The position numbers were made by a program, and so were the translations under genes. A stretch of DNA of 20,297 bases, taken from positions 1 through 20,297 of the forward strand of contig CAAGII010000158.1 of NCBI GenBank assembly GCA_900769875.1, read 5' to 3'. This DNA is from Clostridia bacterium (GTDB taxonomy: Bacteria > Bacillota > Clostridia > Christensenellales > Aristaeellaceae). The notes under the pieces are model-generated. The model had not been told where the DNA came from. It made no database searches and saw nothing but the letters and a program-made list of their open reading frames with translations. Each line of letters begins with the position of its first letter. The first letter of the stretch is position 1. This document shows positions 1 to 7,371 of the stretch, one piece after another.

Positions 1-1209
<1,209 letters not shown>

Positions 1210-1237
1210 TCTGTCGAGCTGCCCAACAAACACAGCG

Positions 1238-1270
1238 GCGCACCTCTTGGCAACAAGGGGTGCGCTTTTT
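1238..1270 (+). terminator. Rho-independent terminator of tuf
   Basis: An 11-bp stem (1238-1248 with 1255-1265, one G-U pair) with a six-base loop is followed by TTTTT at 1266-1270. There is no T-run on the other strand, so it should stop only the tuf transcript and not the convergent gene that ends at 1307. Confidence 0.9.
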
Positions 1271-1306
1271 GTCGCCGCGCGCCTGTCCCGGGCGCGTTCC
1301 GCCCTT

Positions 1307-2122
1307 CTACACCAGCAGCGCCTGACAGGCGTCGCCGCGCAGGCGCAGCAGCGTATCGCCGCGCGCGGTCAGCAGCACGCATTCTCCGCTTCCCGCGTCG
1401 CAGACCGCAAGCATGCCCTCCCGCCAGTGCAGCGAGGAGACGACCGAAAACCCCGACAGCGTGACGTCGGGTCGCGCCTGCGCAGGGCTAAAGCGCGCCA
1501 GCGCGTCCCCGGCGGCACACCACACGCCGCCGCGCTCCGCCGGGCACAACGCGCCCGCCGCGCCCGGAAGCTGCGCCACGGTGCGGATGATCCCGTGCCT
1601 GTCAATGCTCAGCAGCTGGCAGAGGCTCGCGTCACTGCTCACATCGCACAGCACATAAAGCAGTGGATCGCTCCACGCCACCCGCTGCGGCTGGCCGCGC
1701 AGGGGAATCCGCCGCACAAGGGTCAGATCAGCGGGCGAAAGCAGGTACAGTGTGCGATCCGCTCCTCCGCACACCGCCAGCAGCTGCGGCGAGAGCAGAC
1801 ACATCCCCTGCGGAGAAACGCCGACGGGCGTTGTAATCATCGGCAGACCGGACACAAGGTCGAGCATGGTGACGCACCCGGTGTTCCCCGATAGCGTCAG
1901 CGCGCGCCCGCGCCAGAGGAGCAGCGCCTCCAGATCGCTCTCCACATGCGTCACGCGGCCACCCGCCCAAAGCTCATGCGCTTGATTGTCCGCCAGCGCG
2001 ATGCAGCCGCCCTCGCGGCATATCAGCGACGGCGCGCGCAGCGGGCAGGGAAGCGAACGCCACAGGGCGGTGAAGCGGTACTCGAGCAGACCGTCGCGTC
2101 CGCAGGCAAGCAGCAAGCGCAT
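1307..2122 (-). CDS. Putative beta-propeller (YncE/NHL-like) protein of unknown function
   Basis: I do not recognise a named family. The 271-residue protein is made of short repeating beta-rich units, each with a hydrophobic strand, a Gly or Asp turn and another strand (for example LLLACGRDGLLEYRF near the start, AVCGGADRTLYLLSPADL in the middle and GMLAVCDAGSGECVLLTARGDTLLRL near the end). That pattern is typical of a WD40/YncE/NHL-type propeller. No signal peptide or membrane helix is seen, so it is probably cytosolic. The frame stays open further upstream, but AAGGAGG lies 9 bases before the ATG at 2122 and only 3 bases before the alternative ATG at 2128, so 2122 is preferred. It is transcribed alone, convergent with tuf and divergent from the TSCPD gene. 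Substrate and role are unknown. Confidence 0.72.
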   Translation of the reverse strand: MRLLLACGRDGLLEYRFTALWRSLPCPLRAPSLICREGGCIALADNQAHELWAGGRVTHVESDLEALLLWRGRALTLSGNTGCVTMLDLVSGLPMITTPVGVSPQGMCLLSPQLLAVCGGADRTLYLLSPADLTLVRRIPLRGQPQRVAWSDPLLYVLCDVSSDASLCQLLSIDRHGIIRTVAQLPGAAGALCPAERGGVWCAAGDALARFSPAQARPDVTLSGFSVVSSLHWREGMLAVCDAGSGECVLLTARGDTLLRLRGDACQALLV

Positions 2123-2208
2123 GGTCATCCGCCTCCTTCTGCTGGCAGGGTATGCGAAAGCAAACATTCCTGTGCCGCGAGGCAGGAAAAACCGCGCGCT
2201 GTGACGAA

Positions 2209-2217
2209 TGCTATACT
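2209..2217 (+). promoter_or_regulatory. Extended -10 promoter for the TSCPD/DEAD-box operon
   Basis: TGC followed by TATACT (2212-2217) forms an extended -10 element 27 bases before the TSCPD start codon. The position 17 bases further upstream does not resemble a -35 box, which fits an extended -10 promoter. The call rests on motif only. Confidence 0.5.
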
Positions 2218-2244
2218 GAATCACTATGATTGGAGGAAACACCT

Positions 2245-2487
2245 ATGTACGTGCATAAGAATCAGGGTACATGCTCCCGCGCCATTGAGCTGGAGATTGT
2301 GGACGGCGTTATCACCCACTGCCGCTTTGACGGCGGCTGCAAGGGCAACACGGAGGGTCTTGCCCGCATGGTCATCGGCCGCAAGGCGGACGAGGTCGCT
2401 CAGGCGCTTGCCGGCGTGCCTTGCCGTGGCGGCACTTCCTGCCCCGATCAGCTCAGCCGCGCCATCCGCGAATACCCCGCTGAATAA
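2245..2487 (+). CDS. TSCPD-domain protein (TIGR03905-like)
   Basis: This 80-residue protein matches the small uncharacterised TSCPD family. It has the N-terminal GTCS segment, the central FDGGCKGN motif, and TSCPDQLSRAI near the C-terminus, which names the family. A related domain occurs at the C-terminus of some class II ribonucleotide reductases. Cysteines at 10, 32, 60 and 66 sit at the family's conserved places and could bind a metal (inference). The ATG at 2245 is chosen because GGAGG lies 8 bases upstream; an in-frame ATG at 2230 has no such site. It is the first gene of a two-gene unit and ends 28 bases before the DEAD-box helicase, which suggests cotranscription. The biochemical role is unknown. 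Confidence 0.88.
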   Translation: MYVHKNQGTCSRAIELEIVDGVITHCRFDGGCKGNTEGLARMVIGRKADEVAQALAGVPCRGGTSCPDQLSRAIREYPAE

Positions 2488-2515
2488 AGCCTGCGCGGCT
2501 TGAAAGGAGATACCC

Positions 2516-3697
2516 TTGTCTGAAACCCCGATGATTCCCGCTTCCTTCGATGAAATGGATTTGTCGCAGGAGGTGCTCAGAGCCGTACGCGATATGGGCT
2601 TTACCGAGCCGTCCACCGTACAGGCACGAACCATTCCCCTGATGATGGAGGGGCACGATATCAACGCCATCGCGCCGACCGGCACGGGCAAAACGTGCGC
2701 GTTCGGCATCCCGATGCTGGAGTACGTTCAGCTCAAGGACAGCCGCGTGCAGGAAATCGTGCTGGCTCCCACCCGCGAGCTGGCGCTGCAGATCGGCGAT
2801 GAGCTGACGCGCCTTGCCAAGTACATACAGGGCTGCCGCATCGCGGTGCTTTACGGCGGTCAGCCGATTACCAAGCAGCTCAACCAGCTCAAGCGCAAGC
2901 CGCAGATCGTGGTGGCTACGCCCGGCCGGCTGCTGGATCACATGCAGCGCGGCAACATCCGCCTGGACGCGGTGCATACCATGGTGTTGGACGAGGCGGA
3001 TGAAATGCTGAACATGGGCTTCGTCAAGGACGTGACGAGGATCATCGAATCCACGCCCGCCGACAGGCAGCTGGTGCTGTTCTCCGCGACCACCAATCAG
3101 GACGTGCTGACCATTGCGTGGAAATACCAGCACGACCCGGTGGAAATCACCGTGGAGGCGCAGAAGAAGGATCGTCCGCAGATCGCGCAGTATGTGATCG
3201 CCACCGAGCCGGACAGGAAGATCGAGCATCTTCTGTACCTGCTGGATGCGGATGTGTACCAGCGCGTCATGATCTTCTGCAACACGAAATTCATGACCGA
3301 CCGCCTGACCAGCCGCCTCAAGAAGGAAGGCTACGAGGCGGAATGCATCCATGGCGACATCCGCCAGAGCCAGCGCAACGAGACGATGAACGGCTTCCGC
3401 AAGGGCAAATTCCCCATCCTGATTGCGACGGATGTGGCTGCGCGCGGCATTGACGTGGACGATGTGGAGGCGGTCATCAATTTTGACCTGCCGAGCGAAA
3501 ACGAATACTACCTGCACCGCATCGGCCGCACCGGGCGCGCGCACAAGCACGGCGTGAGCTTCTCGCTGGTGACCTTTCAGGAGAGCGTGCGCATGGATGA
3601 GATCCTCAAATACATGATTGCCAAGCCCCTGCCGCTGCACTTTGAGGACGGTGTGCTGCGCGGCGCGGACGGAACGCCCTTCTTTGAGCATGTGTGA
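2516..3697 (+). CDS. DEAD-box ATP-dependent RNA helicase
   Basis: A cytoplasmic RNA helicase likely to remodel structured RNA during ribosome assembly or mRNA decay. All core motifs are present: Q-motif glutamine near 36, motif I APTGTGKT at 53-60, Ia PTRELA at 85-90, Ib TPGR at 135-138, DEAD at 159-162, SAT at 190-192 and HRIGRTGR at 334-341. The protein ends soon after the second RecA-like domain, at 393 residues. It therefore lacks the long basic or RNA-binding C-terminal tail of CshA/DeaD or DbpA proteins, so no subfamily symbol is given. Translation probably starts at TTG (2516): AAGGAG lies 6 bases upstream, whereas the first ATG (2531) would be about 21 bases away. It follows the TSCPD gene by 28 bases and is closed by a strong terminator. 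Confidence 0.95.
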   Translation: MSETPMIPASFDEMDLSQEVLRAVRDMGFTEPSTVQARTIPLMMEGHDINAIAPTGTGKTCAFGIPMLEYVQLKDSRVQEIVLAPTRELALQIGDELTRLAKYIQGCRIAVLYGGQPITKQLNQLKRKPQIVVATPGRLLDHMQRGNIRLDAVHTMVLDEADEMLNMGFVKDVTRIIESTPADRQLVLFSATTNQDVLTIAWKYQHDPVEITVEAQKKDRPQIAQYVIATEPDRKIEHLLYLLDADVYQRVMIFCNTKFMTDRLTSRLKKEGYEAECIHGDIRQSQRNETMNGFRKGKFPILIATDVAARGIDVDDVEAVINFDLPSENEYYLHRIGRTGRAHKHGVSFSLVTFQESVRMDEILKYMIAKPLPLHFEDGVLRGADGTPFFEHV

Positions 3698-3714
3698 CGG
3701 TTTCCCCGTGGTAT

Positions 3715-3740
3715 GGAAGCGCATGGCGCTTCCTTTTTTT
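3715..3740 (+). terminator. Terminator of the TSCPD/DEAD-box operon
   Basis: A perfect 8-bp stem GGAAGCGC/GCGCTTCC with an ATG loop is followed by seven T residues (3734-3740), 18 bases after the helicase stop codon. Confidence 0.93.
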
Positions 3741-3756
3741 GCTGCGCGCGTGCATG

Positions 3757-3778
3757 AAAAAAGCCGCCCCATGGCGGG
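3757..3778 (-). terminator. Minus-strand terminator candidate
   Basis: Read on the minus strand, CCGCC-(4-base loop)-GGCGG is followed by C and six T residues (AAAAAA at 3757-3762 on the plus strand). It lies downstream of the acetyltransferase gene and would stop its transcript before it enters the helicase gene. Confidence 0.6.
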
Positions 3779-3810
3779 AGAATTGTTAAAGAACATTTTA
3801 TCCAGCAATA

Positions 3811-3850
3811 AACACACGAGCATCCGAAGTTTGGATGCTCGTGTGTTTTT
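3811..3850 (+). terminator. Long perfect hairpin, terminator-like
   Basis: A 15-bp perfect stem (3811-3825 with 3833-3847) and 7-base loop run into TTTTT on the plus strand. No plus-strand gene lies just upstream, because the helicase already has its own terminator. The other strand has only a TTTATT tail, so it may also serve the minus-strand acetyltransferase. It sits at the left edge of the AT-richer block. Confidence 0.65.
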
Positions 3851-3898
3851 GTGAATGCACAAACGCAAGGCACCGGAACGGTGCGTATCATTGCGCCC

Positions 3899-3910
3899 TC
3901 ATTCAATGAT
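3899..3910. repeat. Left copy of a 12-bp inverted repeat
   Basis: TCATTCAATGAT here is the exact reverse complement of ATCATTGAATGA at 4597-4608. The two copies bracket the acetyltransferase gene. Each copy contains the 11-bp palindrome TCATTnAATGA, so they could be operator sites as well as element ends. Confidence 0.5.
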
Positions 3911-3972
3911 GGGGTGAGTTTCTCGTCTGCCTGACAAACTGAAATTTGGGTGGTTCTCCGCATGCTTTACGC

Positions 3973-4551
3973 TTATCGTCTGCGACCTTCTCTGTGGAAA
4001 AAATATCCGAGGTTGATCCTGACCTCTCTTCGTCCGATATCGTTGTTCGTATAGCAGCAGGTATCAAAGCCGATCAACTCAAATCTTTGATGCAGGTAGA
4101 AGCCGATAGCATCTGCATTGCAGGACTGTGTCTCCAATATAATGGCCCGCCTGTTCTGACAGAGAGCAACTTCCTTTGCCTTATCCATCAGCTGTTTACC
4201 GATGCCTTTTCCACGAAGCGTATCACAGACCCACAGTTCTGTAACCATGAGCCTGTTAGACCACTCTTCCGGGCACACCTCAATACACGCCTTCAGCTCT
4301 CCGGCATCGCTGACAACACCGTAGGCTTCCGCATTTTCCCAATGATCCTGATAAAGCGAATCGGGAAAATCATACTCCTCTGGAGTGTGAACGATCTCCT
4401 TTTCCACCTTTTTTTCGACGATAGAAATAACGCAGCCTTCACGAAGAAACGGGCTCATCTCAAATTCATAATAGCTGTCGCTTCTGGTGATCAGGGGAAT
4501 GGCGGTGCCTTTCCACCGATCTTTCGGTAATGCGACAATTTCATAACGCAT
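3973..4551 (-). CDS. GNAT-family N-acetyltransferase (streptothricin acetyltransferase-like)
   Basis: A 192-residue acetyl-CoA-dependent N-acetyltransferase. The acetyl-CoA loop RGKGIG is followed by a helix and then LETQSCNADAIGFYLHQRFELIGFDTCCYTN. This matches what I recall of the C-terminal half of Sat4-type streptothricin acetyltransferases (LETQxxNxxAxxFYxxxxFxIGxxDTxxYxN). The N-terminal third differs, so the real substrate could be another amine; antibiotic resistance is not shown. The ATG at 4551 is chosen because the family-like sequence begins there and a weak purine-rich GGAAGGG site lies upstream; the open frame itself runs up to 4620. The gene is AT-richer than its surroundings: 26 of 60 bases are G or C in 4081-4140, against 35 of 60 in 10081-10140 within carB. 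It stands alone with its own promoter. Confidence 0.85.
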   Translation of the reverse strand: MRYEIVALPKDRWKGTAIPLITRSDSYYEFEMSPFLREGCVISIVEKKVEKEIVHTPEEYDFPDSLYQDHWENAEAYGVVSDAGELKACIEVCPEEWSNRLMVTELWVCDTLRGKGIGKQLMDKAKEVALCQNRRAIILETQSCNADAIGFYLHQRFELIGFDTCCYTNNDIGRREVRINLGYFFHREGRRR

Positions 4552-4591
4552 GCGTTTTCTTTCCCTTCCAAAATCCCAGTTTGTTGCTGAC

Positions 4592-4620
4592 ATTCTATCA
4601 TTGAATGAGTAAAAAAGCAA
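4592..4620 (-). promoter_or_regulatory. Promoter of the acetyltransferase gene with palindromic spacer
   Basis: On the minus strand TTGCTT (4615-4620) and TAGAAT (4592-4597) are separated by exactly 17 bases. The spacer contains the palindrome of the right inverted-repeat copy (4597-4608), a plausible operator. The -35 match is weak and overlaps the T-run of the thiT terminator. Confidence 0.45.
4597..4608. repeat. Right copy of a 12-bp inverted repeat
   Basis: ATCATTGAATGA is the exact reverse complement of 3899-3910. Six further bases beyond the repeat match at 3 of 6 positions, and the other three are all A/G changes. It lies inside the acetyltransferase promoter. Confidence 0.5.
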
Positions 4621-4644
4621 GCTACGCGATTCACATAGCTTGCT
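4611..4644 (-). terminator. Terminator of thiT
   Basis: On the minus strand a 9-bp perfect stem AGCAAGCTA/TAGCTTGCT with an 11-base loop runs into a T-run (plus-strand AAAAAA at 4611-4616). It lies 67 bases beyond the thiT stop codon. Confidence 0.8.
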
Positions 4645-4710
4645 GCCATCACGAAGGATAAACTCTCCTTCACATCATTCCTGCTGGGGGGCGGCAGCAG
4701 GCGCTGCAGC

Positions 4711-5370
4711 TTACTTTGCCTTGCGCAGCTCGCGCACCATGCGCGGGCCGATCAGGACGCCCACCAGGATGCAGATGATGCACTCAGGCACCATGTAGCT
4801 GCCGTTGTAGGTGAGGGAATACACAAAGGGCGACATGCCCTCGGGCGCGTACTCGGCCCAGAAGAACACGCCCGCGATGATGGCGGCGATCAGCCTGCCC
4901 ACGCTGGCAATGGTGATGCCGATGGTCAATCCGGCACGCTCGTTCTTCATCCTGCCGGTGAGACCAGCCAGACCCATCATGGCGAAGGCCACGGGATAAT
5001 CCACCAGCCACTGCGCGACGGACATGAAATATCCGCCCAGCATATAGTCCAGCACGCCGCACAGCGCGCCGACCAGCAGGCCGGGGCAGGTGCCGTACAC
5101 ATAGGCAAAGAGCATCACGGGCAGCATGCTGGCGGGCGTGATGGAGCCGCCGTTGGGCATCTTCCAGATGCGGATCATGCCCAGCACGCAGTTGAGCGCG
5201 ATGCACACCGCGCCCAGCGCCAGCATCTGGGTCGTCCAGCGGGTCTTCTGGCGGCGGGCGGACACCGCCCAGAGCACGATAAACACGACCACCAGTGCGG
5301 CGATCACCGCCCAGCCCCACACCGGGAACTCGACAAACTTCTTGAATGCGCTTTGCAGCCATTCGTTCAT
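4711..5370 (-). CDS. thiT: ECF-type thiamine transporter substrate-binding subunit ThiT
   Basis: ThiT is the membrane S-component that binds thiamine and works with the shared ECF ATPase and transmembrane (EcfT) subunits, none of which are in this window. The 219-residue protein shows the family's hallmarks: GGSITPASMLPVMLFAYVYG (about 74-93), then CGVLDYMLGGYF, a WLVDYPVAFAMMGLAG helix, and TYNGSYMVPE near the C-terminus. Five to six hydrophobic helices fit the family core. An extra N-terminal helix (about 17-37) followed by a basic ARRQKTR segment precedes the core, so the protein is longer than the roughly 190-residue family norm. The ATG at 5370 has AAGGAGG 8 bases upstream. The TPP riboswitch in its leader independently supports the thiamine assignment. 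Confidence 0.93.
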   Translation of the reverse strand: MNEWLQSAFKKFVEFPVWGWAVIAALVVVFIVLWAVSARRQKTRWTTQMLALGAVCIALNCVLGMIRIWKMPNGGSITPASMLPVMLFAYVYGTCPGLLVGALCGVLDYMLGGYFMSVAQWLVDYPVAFAMMGLAGLTGRMKNERAGLTIGITIASVGRLIAAIIAGVFFWAEYAPEGMSPFVYSLTYNGSYMVPECIICILVGVLIGPRMVRELRKAK

Positions 5371-5399
5371 GGGGAATCCCTCCTTCTTGCATCCCAAGC

Positions 5400-5422
5400 A
5401 AAAACCCGCGCGACTGCGCGGG
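5400..5422 (-). terminator. Riboswitch-controlled attenuator upstream of thiT
   Basis: On the minus strand CCCGCGC-AGTC-GCGCGGG is followed by TTTTT, between the TPP riboswitch and the thiT start codon. This is the expected expression platform: TPP binding should favour this terminator and reduce thiT transcription. A second strong hairpin (9-bp stem, 5436-5444 with 5452-5460) lies between aptamer and terminator and is likely part of the switch. Confidence 0.88.
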
Positions 5423-5463
5423 AAGTCAGGAGACAATGCGGCGCGAAAACAGCGCCGCACGAT

Positions 5464-5548
5464 CCGCTTCCCTACGGTAGGATGATCTACACAGGTTCCA
5501 AGGGTCAGGCTGAAAGCCTTCTCAGCGGCGACGCCGCTCCCCCAGCGG
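5464..5548 (-). ncRNA. TPP riboswitch (THI element)
   Basis: On the minus strand the conserved elements occur in order: a G-rich 5' strand, CTGAGA (complement of 5520-5525), ACCCTTGGAACCTG (complement of 5492-5505) and the 3' CGTAGGGAAG segment. CCGCT/AGCGG at the two ends can close helix P1. These match the thiamine pyrophosphate aptamer consensus. It lies directly upstream of thiT behind a good promoter, so it should turn off thiamine uptake when TPP is abundant. Confidence 0.95.
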
Positions 5549-5568
5549 TGGATGCATTTTTCTGTATC

Positions 5569-5597
5569 ATCATAGTGCATCTGACAGTATTTGTCAA
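5569..5597 (-). promoter_or_regulatory. Sigma-A type promoter of thiT
   Basis: On the minus strand TTGACA (5592-5597) and TATGAT (5569-5574) are separated by exactly 17 bases. Transcription should begin near 5562, shortly before the riboswitch aptamer. Confidence 0.88.
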
Positions 5598-5677
5598 GAT
5601 GTGGATGGACTGGGAGTACGATCTGTGCGCGTATATGTGCACATTGCATTTTTTTTGACACGCATTGGGCGGCGCTC

Positions 5678-5706
5678 TTGCTTCCGTTTCCTGAATATGA
5701 TACAAT
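5678..5706 (+). promoter_or_regulatory. Promoter of the 502-residue HTH gene
   Basis: TTGCTT (5678-5683) and TACAAT (5701-5706) are 17 bases apart, giving a leader of about 65 bases before the GTG start. Downstream, two ATGCAT palindromes (5724-5729 and 5740-5745) could form an operator, possibly for autoregulation (inference). The region 5371-5779 otherwise holds only the thiT leader and its divergent promoter. Confidence 0.6.
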
Positions 5707-5779
5707 GGGTTATCCTCTCTGTCATGCATCATATCATGAATGCATATTCCATTTCTTTCATTTCCACGGAGGTACGCCC

Positions 5780-7288
5780 GTGTTTGAATATCAGGAAACC
5801 TTTGGACAATCATTGAAATCCATTCTTGCTTCGCGGGGGATTGCCGCTGCCAGCCTTTCCGACGCACTCGGGTTTTCCAGCCGAACCTCGCTTTACCGCA
5901 TACTCAACGACGAGAGCAGCGCCAACAAGGCCGAGAAGCTGCTTGAGCTTTTGCAGACCTGCCCGCTCCTGAAGCTGACGCGCGAGGAAGAGGAGCACCT
6001 GCGTGCGCTCATCGAAATCGAACGCTGCGGTCTGGATGAATTTCTGTACAGCCGCGCGTTTCGCAGCCTGCTGTTTCCGCAAACGCCGCCGGGCGGCGCG
6101 TATACGATTCATGTGGAGGATCTGCCAGGCGGGCGACAGCTTGGCATGGATATCGACGATACGATCCCGCGCCTTGCCGGGCAGCCGGGTGCGGCTGTGC
6201 GGCTGCACGTTACGGGACAGATGAGCGAGGCGCTCGCCAGCGCCATGTACCGCCTGATCAGCGCCTGCCATGAAAACGGCGTGGAGGTTCGCGTCTGCCA
6301 TTATCTGGACGGAAGCAGCGCTGGCTTTGCGGGCACGCTGGCCTGCCTGCTGCCGATGGTGTATCTGGGCGGCTATGAAATACGCTGCTATGACGGCAGC
6401 CGCATGCATGGAGAAATGTCCGCGCTGATGAGCGTGACAGCGATCTATGCCGTGCGTCAGACGCCCTGCGGCGAAGCCATGTGGTATCACATGGTGGCGA
6501 CCGCGCCGGATCACGCGCTGGTGTACCCGTGCACCGAGGCGGAGTATCAGGCGTTCCAGCGGATGATCGAATGCTGGGATGACAGCAGCAGCCCCGTGTC
6601 CGGAGCCTTCCTGTCCGGCGGCAGTCCGCAGGACTGCCTGCGCCATGCCGGGCGTTACCGCGAGCTGGAGCACGACCGCGAGGCGCTGCTCATCCGCTCA
6701 TGCATTCCGTACTCCCTGATCCCGGCGAAGATGCTGCAGGACGCGGCGTATGATATCTTCATGGCGCAGGGAAGCGGCGGTGGCGACGATGAGGCCGCGC
6801 AGCGCGCATCTGCGTGCCTGCGGGATGTGCATCATCAGCGCTGGGAGAACATCCGCCGCAAGCGCAAAACGACGCACCTGATCCTTGACAGGAGCGGCAT
6901 GCTGGAGCTTGCCCGCACCGGACGCATGCGCAGCAGGCTCTGCGCCGTCCGCCCCTTCACGATGGAGGAGCGGTTGACGCTGCTTTGCGATCTGAAGGAA
7001 CAGCTGCTTCACAACCCGTACTTCAACGCCTATTTCTACCTTGACGAAAGCGCCGTGATCCGCGATGAAATCAGCCTCTACACAGGCGGCGGCATGCTGC
7101 TGGCGCGGGGCGAACGCGGCTGCCGGGCATCCCGCGGCTGCCCGGAGCTGCTCATCACGCAGACGGAGTTCTGCGAGCGGTTCCGCCGCTTCTTCTACGA
7201 GCACCTGCTGGGCGGCTGCGTGACCCCCCTGCAGCAAACGCTGCGCTATCTGGATGAAATGATCGACGAGGTGCGGCAGATGCTTTGA
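5780..7288 (+). CDS. Large HTH-domain protein of unknown function
   Basis: A 502-residue protein I cannot place in a known family. Residues of about 5-50 (FGQSLKSILASRGIAAASLSDALGFSSRTSLYRILNDES) look like an XRE/Cro-type helix-turn-helix, followed by a helical EKLLELL segment. The remaining roughly 440 residues show mixed alpha/beta character, including LGMDIDDTIPRLAG, a VRLHVTGQMSEALASAMYRL segment and a C-terminal half rich in aromatic residues and Arg. No signal peptide, membrane helix or enzyme motif was recognised. The GTG at 5780 is chosen because GGAGG lies 7 bases upstream; the frame is open far upstream without another RBS. It is transcribed alone, divergent from thiT and convergent with the carB operon. 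A transcriptional regulator with a large sensor region is the best guess. Confidence 0.8.
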   Translation: MFEYQETFGQSLKSILASRGIAAASLSDALGFSSRTSLYRILNDESSANKAEKLLELLQTCPLLKLTREEEEHLRALIEIERCGLDEFLYSRAFRSLLFPQTPPGGAYTIHVEDLPGGRQLGMDIDDTIPRLAGQPGAAVRLHVTGQMSEALASAMYRLISACHENGVEVRVCHYLDGSSAGFAGTLACLLPMVYLGGYEIRCYDGSRMHGEMSALMSVTAIYAVRQTPCGEAMWYHMVATAPDHALVYPCTEAEYQAFQRMIECWDDSSSPVSGAFLSGGSPQDCLRHAGRYRELEHDREALLIRSCIPYSLIPAKMLQDAAYDIFMAQGSGGGDDEAAQRASACLRDVHHQRWENIRRKRKTTHLILDRSGMLELARTGRMRSRLCAVRPFTMEERLTLLCDLKEQLLHNPYFNAYFYLDESAVIRDEISLYTGGGMLLARGERGCRASRGCPELLITQTEFCERFRRFFYEHLLGGCVTPLQQTLRYLDEMIDEVRQML

Positions 7289-7324
7289 CGCGCGGCTGGG
7301 CGACGCCCGCCTGCCCTCATCGAC

Positions 7325-7361
7325 AAAAGGACGCTCCGGCTGCGTGCCGAAGCGTCCTTTT
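7325..7361. terminator. Bidirectional terminator between the HTH gene and carB-dapF
   Basis: AAAAGGACGCT pairs with AGCGTCCTTTT, and an inner CGGC/GCCG stem closes the loop. There is a T-run on both strands. It serves the plus-strand HTH gene (stop at 7288) and the minus-strand arginine operon (stop at 7372). Confidence 0.85.
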
Positions 7362-7371
7362 ATGTGGGTTG

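Noticed and set aside
3868..3890. GCACCG-GAA-CGGTGC hairpin in the helicase-acetyltransferase gap
   Set aside because: There is no T-run on either strand and no gene just upstream, so it is not called a terminator.
3856..3918. A 20-codon plus-strand frame (ATG at 3856) in the intergenic block
   Set aside because: Too short, no RBS and no recognisable sequence; probably chance.
5656..5661. TTGACA as a -35 box for the HTH gene
   Set aside because: No -10 lies 16-18 bases downstream; the TTGCTT/TACAAT pair at 5678-5706 has the right spacing.
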